Origin: Bolinopsis microptera
Lineage: Eukaryota > Ctenophora > Tentaculata > Lobata > Bolinopsidae
Direction: 5' to 3'
DNA length: 60,000 bases
Assembly: GCF_026151205.1 (NCBI RefSeq)
Contig: NC_087075.1
Span: 3,386,359 to 3,446,358 of the forward strand
Under the pieces are notes generated by a model. The model saw only the letters and a program-made list of their open reading frames with translations. It ran no database searches and was not told the origin of the DNA. Position 1 is the first letter of the stretch. The number at the start of each line of letters is the position of its first letter. The position numbers were made by a program, and so were the translations under genes. Shown piece by piece: positions 57,001 to 60,000 of this stretch.

Positions 57001-59787
57001 GAAAAGGGTACTGCAATCGGAGTAAGTTTGTGTTTCCTAAAAATTGGAGGACCCGATAGGGGTTCATCATGAAATTTATGTTTTATTTAGAATGCAATAA
57101 TGTGTGCGATTAAATCATAGACTGAAATACTGACGTCAACAAGCAAAGTTTAGTATTTGTACAATAATTGGTTTTACTATACGTTTATGGCGGTACCATC
57201 ACAGACTGGTCGAAAGGAATTCCTGTGAATGAAAATGCTACTATTGTATTATTGAACACCACCCGCTCACACTGTGACAACCTGATCCAAATATTCAAAT
57301 AAAAGCGAACCATCCCTAAAAGAGGGTACTTCGAATCCTTAAACTGCTTGCCTGCGGCTGAATCTTGCCAGTTCTATAGTACTTGTACTAAACTCGACTA
57401 TACTTGCAGATGATTGTTGTTGCGGGCCAGTATCTGGATCAAGTCATGTGGCTGTCAAGCCTGTCCGGCAGTTCAATGGAGTTTTGCAGCTACGCAGCTT
57501 CTACCTGCACGATGTCCACTGACAAAGAGGGTAGGCCTCTGGATCCAGGAACACAAGAAAATATAAAAGGTTTCGACTGCACAGGGAGTAAGTTGTTGGT
57601 TTCCTAAAAATTGGAGGGACCGAAGGGTAGTTATCCTGAAATTTATGTTATTCTTTAGATAATGCAATAATGTGTGCGAATAATCATTGACTGAAATACT
57701 GACGTCACAAGCTAGTTTAGTATTTGTACAATAATTGGTATTAATTACGTTTATGGAGGTCCATCACAGGATGCTCGAAGGAATTCCTGTGAATGTAATG
57801 CAATATTGTATATGAACACCACCCGCACTACATTATGACACTTATCAAAGATTCATATAAAAGCGAAACATCCTAAAAAGGTACTTCGAATCTTTATAAC
57901 TGCTTTGCCAGCGGCGAAAACTTGCTCAGTTCTATATCTACTTGACATAAACTCGACTTTACTTGCTGAAGATTGTGTTGCGGGGCCAGTATCTGGATCT
58001 GTCATGTGGCTGTCAAGCCTGTCCGGCAGATCAATGGAGTTTAGCAGGCAAACGCAGCTTCTACCTGCACCGGCATGTCCAGCTGACAAAGAGGAGCCTC
58101 TAGGATCAGGAACAAAAGGAAAGAGATGCACATGGAGTAAGTTGTTGTTTCCTAATAAATTGGAGGGACCGAAGGGGTTCATCCTGAAATTATGTTAATC
58201 TTTAGAAATGAAATATTGTGTTGCGAATAAAACATAGACTGAAATATGACGGTCACAAGCCAAAGTTTTTAGTATTTGTACAATAATTGGTTATTTTATA
58301 TACGTTTGGCGATATGAGCGTCCCATCACAGTTGCTCGAAAGGATTTCCTGTGAATGGAAATGAATAGCTATTGTATATGAAACCAACCGCACACACTTT
58401 GACAATTATCCAATATTCAATTATAAGCGGAACCATCCCCTAAAAGGTTACTTCGTATCTTAAACTGCTTGCCAGCGGCTGAACTTGCCAGTTCTATAAA
58501 TACTTGACTAAACTCGACTATACTTGCAGAAGATTGTGTTGCGGGACAGTATCTGGATCAAGTCAATGGCTGTCAAGCTGTCCGGCAGATCAATGGAGTT
58601 TGCAGCAAACGCAAAGCTTCTACCTGCACGGCTGGTCCAGTGACAAGAGGTTGCCTCTGGATCAGGAACACAAGAAATTGACTGCACAGGGAGAAGTGTT
58701 GTTTCCTAAAAATTGGAGGGACCGAAGGGGTTTCATCCTGAAATTTTATGTTAATATTAGAAATGCAATATGTGTTGCGAATAATCAGAGACTGAAATCT
58801 GAACGTCAACAGCAAGGTTTAGTATAGTGTACAATTAATGGTATTTCTATACGTTTTTGAGGTCCCATCACAGATGCTCGAAAGGGATTTCCTGTTGATT
58901 GAAATGCAAACTTATGTATATGACACCCTCCGCCACACTTTGACACTTATCCAATATTCAAATAACAAGCGAACCATCCCTAAAAGGGTTCTTCGTATCT
59001 TAAACTGCTTGCCAGCGGCTGAACTGCAGTTCTATAAATACTTGACTAAACTCGACTATACTTGCAGAAGATTGTGTTGCGGGCCAGTATTGGATCAGTC
59101 AAGTGGCTGTCAAGCCTGTCGGCAGATCAATGTGTTTAGCAGCAAACGCAGCTTCTACCTGCCGGCATGGTCAGGCTGACATAGAGGTAGCCTCTTGGAT
59201 ACAGGAAACTCAAGAAAGTGATGACTTGGAGTAAGTTGTTGTTTCCTAAAATAGGAGGGACCGAGGGGGTTTCATCCACTGAAATTTATTGTTAATCTAG
59301 AAATGCAATAATGTGGTGCGGAATAAAACATAGCTGAAATACTGACGTTCAACATGCAAAGTTTGTATTTTGTACAATGAATTGGTATTACTATACGTTT
59401 ATGAGGTCCCATCACAGATGCTCGATAAGGAATTCCTGTGAATGAAAATGCAACTATTGTATATGTACACCACCCGCACCTCACTTTGACACTTATCCAT
59501 TTCAATAAAAGCGAAACATCCTAAAAGGGTACTTCGAATCTTAAAAACTGATTGCCTGCGGCTTGATACTTGACTGTTTATATAAATACTTGACTAAAAC
59601 TCGACATTAACTTGCAGGAGATTGTGTTGCGGGCCAGTTTCTGGAAGCAGTCAAGTGGCTGGTCAAGCCTGCCCGGCAGATCTTGGAGTTTAGCAGCAAA
59701 CGCAGCTTCTACCTGCACGGCATGTCCAGTGACAAGGAAGGTAGCTCTGCTGGTTAAGGATACCACAAGAAAGTGACGCACTTGGAT
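1..59787 (+). CDS. Internal part of a giant gene with ~110 Cys-rich GCC2/GCC3-like exons
   Basis: Seen: every unit carries a 165-bp segment (55 codons) bounded by TTGCAG and GTAAGT. In the consensus it is open in one forward frame only; the other two meet stops. The frame starts at the third exon base, and the last exon base begins the next codon, so exon-exon joins give A+AA (Lys) and all introns are phase 1. Counting that Lys as residue 1, cysteines fall at 3, 15, 18, 33, 36 and 53. Short motifs include AGQYLD (5-10), GCQACPADQW (14-23), CTACPADK (33-40) and SGSGTQESDCTW (44-55). The two CxACPAD segments look like an internal half-repeat. Known: GCC2/GCC3 or ephrin-receptor-like modules have CxxCPxG...CxxCPxG...C patterns, occur in extracellular proteins, and symmetric phase-1 exons are typical of shuffled extracellular domains. 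Inferred: a surface or secreted protein with a very long disulfide-bonded repeat stalk. The start, signal peptide and C-terminus lie outside the window. Few or no copies translate uninterrupted because of indel noise. Confidence 0.75.
93..98 (+). other. Splice donor GTAAGT (first of ~110)
   Basis: GTAAGT directly follows TTGGA at the end of the partial first exon; the consensus context is CACATGGA|GTAAGTTGTTG. It matches the major spliceosomal donor and recurs once per unit, for example at 13095 and 44878. Single copies show GTTAAG, GTATG, GTAGTT or GGAAG, consistent with noise. Confidence 0.7.
201..208 (+). promoter_or_regulatory. TGACGTCA palindrome (CRE-like), one per intron
   Basis: The eight-base palindrome TGACGTCA lies at this position within consensus ACTGACGTCAACAAG and recurs once in each intron, for example at 3428-3435. 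It is identical to the consensus cAMP-response element bound by CREB/ATF bZIP factors in animals. Whether it is bound here is unknown; it may be chance fixed by copying a single ancestral unit. Some copies have lost a base within it. Confidence 0.3.
3844..3870. other. G/A-rich burst within an exon copy
   Basis: Between AGGAACACC and TGAATGCACA the expected short ACAAGAAAG segment is replaced by runs of G and A. It is found in this copy only. It frameshifts and lengthens the exon at 3696-3884. Likely a sequencing artefact. Confidence 0.65.
10199..19615 (+). CDS. Exon copies 19-36 (coordinates listed)
   Basis: Exons: 10199-10363, 10755-10925, 11293-11447, 11825-11995, 12372-12538, 12919-13094, 13470-13664, 14040-14207, 14578-14741, 15110-15277, 15659-15823, 16215-16384, 16762-16923, 17292-17461, 17844-18008, 18382-18542, 18911-19077, 19452-19615. 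The exon at 13470 is about 30 bp too long because of an A-rich burst at 13551-13577. The acceptor before 14040 reads CTG, the one before 15110 has lost its C (TTGAG), and the one before 18911 reads GCATG. The donor after 18382-18542 is the most damaged here, with the GT unreadable, so that end is approximate. The donor after 16215-16384 has an extra GT, leaving a two-base uncertainty. Confidence 0.75.
12908..12918 (+). other. Splice acceptor TATACTTGCAG (representative)
   Basis: TATACTTGCAG precedes AAGATTG in nearly every unit. The lariat branch A is probably in the TTGACTAAACTCGAC stretch just upstream. A second ACTTGCAG lies 38 nt further upstream in each intron; using that one would bring in TTCTATAAA and create a stop at the second complete codon after the join, so the downstream AG must be the productive site. 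Confidence 0.65.
12919..13094 (+). CDS. Representative Cys-rich exon: splice signals and module layout
   Basis: This copy has a clean acceptor (TATACTTGCAG, ending at 12918) and a clean donor (GTAAGTTGTT, from 13095). The first two bases complete a Lys codon begun by the previous exon and the terminal A starts the next one, which is phase 1 on both sides. It is 176 bp against the 165-bp consensus because of about a dozen single-base insertions (extra C, T and A in short runs), partly offset by a deletion, so it is frameshifted as read. It illustrates why no long continuous frame appears although the consensus is fully open. Confidence 0.75.
13551..13577. other. A-rich burst within an exon copy
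   Basis: After GTTTAGCAGCAAA the sequence runs into A tracts with short T interruptions and then resumes at CGGCAGCTT. It adds about 30 bp to the exon at 13470-13664 and occurs in this copy only. Confidence 0.65.
14208..14577 (+). other. Representative intron (consensus 375 bp, phase 1)
   Basis: This intron, between the exons at 14040-14207 and 14578-14741, is close to consensus. It opens with GTAAGTTGTTG and closes with TATACTTGCAG. The consensus intron is about 37% G+C against about 52% for the exon and is punctuated by stops in the module's frame. Landmarks in order: a TTGGAGGGACCGAAGGGG stretch, the palindrome TGACGTCA, TTGTACAA, an EcoRI site, the small inverted repeat CCCT-AAA-AGGG, TTCGAATC, an upstream ACTTGCAG, TATAAATA, and a candidate branch region TTGACTAAACTCGAC 15-30 nt before the acceptor. 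The pyrimidine tract is weak. The roughly 109 introns (one per unit) are as alike as the exons, so the repeated unit is exon plus intron together. Confidence 0.7.
19991..30111 (+). CDS. Exon copies 37-55 (coordinates listed)
   Basis: Exons: 19991-20158, 20541-20712, 21092-21259, 21637-21803, 22203-22368, 22752-22922, 23310-23503, 23883-24049, 24429-24598, 24975-25145, 25535-25707, 26084-26251, 26642-26806, 27183-27350, 27735-27896, 28282-28449, 28829-28991, 29363-29526, 29939-30111. The exon at 23310 carries a G-rich insert at about 23386-23418. Acceptors before 22203 and 23883 read GAAG or TGAAG in place of GCAG, the one before 25535 reads CTG, and the one before 26642 ends in AC. The donor after 25535-25707 reads GGAAG. 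These changes are scattered singly and do not recur in neighbouring copies, which fits read errors better than loss of splicing. Confidence 0.75.
21877..21896. other. T-rich burst within an intron copy
   Basis: The expected GAAATGCAATAATG is interrupted after GAAATG by TTTTAA and a run of T, then CAATAATG follows. It is a private insertion with no repeat boundaries. Confidence 0.6.
23386..23418. other. G-rich burst within an exon copy
   Basis: After the ATCAA(T)GG segment the copy shows a G run, CTTATAAAAAAAGGC and a G run of about 12, then returns to CAACGCAGC. It replaces the GTTTAGCAG stretch of the exon at 23310-23503. Private to this copy. Confidence 0.65.
29828..29864. other. T-run/A-run burst within an intron copy
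   Basis: At the GGTACTTCGAATC segment this copy has a T run, ATTGATTCGG and an A run before returning to an altered CTTAAACTG. It is about 30 bp longer than consensus. Two complementary runs (T then A) could fold, but nothing else marks it as a real element. Confidence 0.55.
30497..39979 (+). CDS. Exon copies 56-73 (coordinates listed)
   Basis: Exons: 30497-30668, 31053-31217, 31593-31756, 32145-32316, 32703-32872, 33251-33419, 33796-33954, 34343-34511, 34885-35050, 35428-35590, 35960-36127, 36513-36678, 37060-37225, 37610-37778, 38171-38333, 38722-38888, 39263-39425, 39813-39979. The acceptor before 37610 reads GCCGAG, with an extra CG. Donors after 31217 and 38888 read GTATG, and the one after 35050 reads GGAAG. 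The donor after 35960-36127 reads GTGTTAG, leaving a two-base uncertainty. Exon length varies between 159 and 172. Confidence 0.75.
32514..32524. other. G11 homopolymer in an intron copy
   Basis: CGAAAGGAATTCC reads CGAAA, eleven G, then AAATCC, destroying the EcoRI site of this unit. Private homopolymer error. Confidence 0.6.
36171..36186. other. GGGG-TTT-CCCCCCCC burst in an intron copy
   Basis: The consensus GAAGGGGTTCATCC is expanded to a G run, TTT and a C run before ATCC. The G and C runs are complementary and could hairpin, but the change is private to this copy. Confidence 0.55.
38102..38115. other. C/A-rich 14-bp insert in an intron copy
   Basis: The consensus GCCAGCGGCTGAAAC is split by CCCC, five A and CCCCA. 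Not seen elsewhere in the array. A comparable C/G-rich private insert sits at about 47959-47971 in the same intron segment of another copy. Confidence 0.5.
40355..49844 (+). CDS. Exon copies 74-91 (coordinates listed)
   Basis: Exons: 40355-40524, 40907-41072, 41454-41621, 41994-42159, 42531-42694, 43063-43231, 43613-43777, 44156-44324, 44715-44877, 45258-45426, 45810-45981, 46366-46531, 46918-47083, 47465-47632, 48025-48193, 48572-48740, 49117-49278, 49679-49844. The exon at 44156 begins with a doubled AAGAG. Acceptors before 43063 (GTAG), 43613 (GAAG), 46366 (TTGAG), 46918 (CTG) and 48572 (GAAG) each carry a change. The last exon here has its acceptor replaced by a poly-T run and ACACG, so its start is placed by homology to AAGATTG. 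The donor after 42159 reads TT for GT. Confidence 0.75.
46793..46815. other. T-run/A-run burst in an intron copy
   Basis: TATCCAATATTCAAATAAAAGCG here gains a TTTTTT-CCC run and extra A bases. Private insertion, similar in kind to the other bursts. Confidence 0.55.
49663..49678. other. Poly-T run replacing a splice acceptor
   Basis: Where other copies read TATACTTGCAG|AAGATTG, this one reads TTTACT, a run of T and ACACG before AAGATTG. The acceptor AG is absent as read. If real, the exon at 49679-49844 would be skipped, which is frame-neutral; a read error is more likely. Confidence 0.55.
50227..59787 (+). CDS. Exon copies 92-109 (coordinates listed)
   Basis: Exons: 50227-50394, 50761-50927, 51298-51458, 51838-52002, 52383-52547, 52926-53086, 53464-53627, 54111-54277, 54651-54815, 55196-55359, 55732-55905, 56294-56463, 56843-57021, 57410-57587, 57969-58136, 58530-58692, 59068-59230, 59618-59787. 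The intron before 54111 carries the long A-rich insert. The exon at 57410 has about 16 extra bases (57559-57574, A-rich then GGTTTC). The acceptor before 55196 lacks its C, the one before 56294 reads GCCG, and the one before 57969 reads CTG. The donor after 50394 reads TTAAG. The last exon is followed by 213 bp of ordinary intron up to the window edge, so the array continues. Confidence 0.75.
53988..54090. other. ~100-bp A-rich low-complexity insert inside an intron
   Basis: The consensus TTGACTAAACTCGACTATA is interrupted after TTGACT by CCCTTAT and then about 95 bases of almost pure A with single T or C interruptions, after which ACTCGACTATA resumes. No target-site duplication or 3'-transduced sequence accompanies it. 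It accounts for the single abnormally long unit (647 bp). It resembles a homopolymer burst in a raw long read more than a retroposed poly-A tail. It sits 20 bases upstream of the acceptor. Confidence 0.7.
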
Positions 59788-60000
59788 GTAAGTTGTTGTT
59801 TCCCTAAAAATTGGAGGGACCGACAGGGTTCATCCTGAAATTTATGTTATCTTAGAATGCAATATATGTGTTAGCGAATAAACATAGATGAAATACTGGA
59901 CGTAAACAAGCAAAGTTTAGTATTTGTACAATAATTGGTATTACTATCCGTTTATGAGGTCCCATCACAGGATGATCGAAGGAATTCCTGTGAAGAATTG

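Larger units (their letters stand above)
1..60000 (+). repeat. Tandem array of ~540-bp exon+intron units, ~110 copies
   Basis: The same sequence recurs end to end across the window with no unrelated DNA between copies and no change of orientation. Taking the splice acceptor as phase reference, there are 109 complete starts (first 469, last 59618) plus a partial copy at 1-92, with a mean spacing of about 548 bp. Most spacings are 528-580 bp; the one large outlier, 647 bp (53464 to 54111), is explained by an A-rich insert. A majority consensus built by eye is 540 bp: 165 bp of exon and 375 bp of intron. Copies differ from it by scattered private changes; in the exon at 12919-13094 I count about 18 differences in 165 bases. 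I saw no block of shared variants that would define a higher-order repeat. Each consensus unit has one EcoRI site (GAATTC) and one AatII site (GACGTC). Both array ends lie outside the window. Confidence 0.98.

Noticed and set aside
1-60000. Tandem RNA gene array (5S rDNA, spliced-leader RNA, U snRNA)
   Set aside because: I found no 5S-like sequence, no known spliced-leader exon and no snRNA motif in the consensus unit. The GTAAGT is explained as the donor of the coding exon.
1-60000. CRISPR array
   Set aside because: The unit is ~540 bp with no short repeat plus variable spacer structure, and the content is eukaryotic exon and intron.
1-60000. Higher-order repeat or copy-specific haplotypes (for example copies with GATTGTTGTTGCGGG instead of GATTGTGTTGCGGG, near 3700, 9126, 24979, 55199 and 57414)
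   Set aside because: The recurrent variant is a single T insertion in a GTTG context that noise would produce repeatedly, its spacing is irregular and no second variant travels with it. A computed alignment could still reveal structure.
1-60000. Transposon or satellite without coding function
   Set aside because: No terminal repeats, transposase or target-site duplications. The open 55-codon frame between exact splice signals, with family-like cysteine spacing and higher G+C, is hard to get by chance, though a dead array derived from an exon cannot be fully excluded.

Overview
The whole 60 kb window is one uninterrupted head-to-tail tandem array. A unit of about 540 bp is repeated about 110 times, always in the same orientation. 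No other gene or single-copy DNA is visible, and the array runs off both ends of the window. Acceptor-to-acceptor spacing averages about 548 bp from 469 to 59618 (109 complete copies plus one partial copy at the left edge). The excess over 540 bp comes from scattered small insertions and a few low-complexity bursts.

The unit resolves into a 165-bp exon and a 375-bp intron on the + strand. The exon is preceded by ACTTGCAG and followed by GTAAGT. In my hand-built consensus only one of its three forward frames is open throughout. That frame encodes a 55-residue module with six cysteines in the pattern C-x11-C-x2-C-x14-C-x2-C-x16-C, which resembles the GCC2/GCC3 (ephrin-receptor-like, growth-factor-receptor Cys-rich) family. 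The introns are phase 1 on both sides, so each exon is a symmetric 1-1 module that can be added or skipped without changing frame. The exon consensus is about 52% G+C and the intron about 37%. The simplest reading is the internal part of a very large gene for an extracellular or surface protein with at least 110 near-identical Cys-rich modules, about 6,050 residues within this window. No signal peptide, membrane anchor, promoter or polyadenylation region lies inside the window.

The spliceosomal introns and the domain type point to an intron-rich eukaryote, plausibly a marine invertebrate or a protist. I cannot name the species. The sequence is very noisy: every copy I compared carries many private one-base insertions, deletions and substitutions, spread equally over exon and intron, with homopolymer bursts. 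This looks like uncorrected long-read sequence rather than gene decay. Individual copies therefore do not translate cleanly, and the biology is read from the consensus. A concatemer artefact (rolling-circle copying of one 540-bp circle) is the main alternative.
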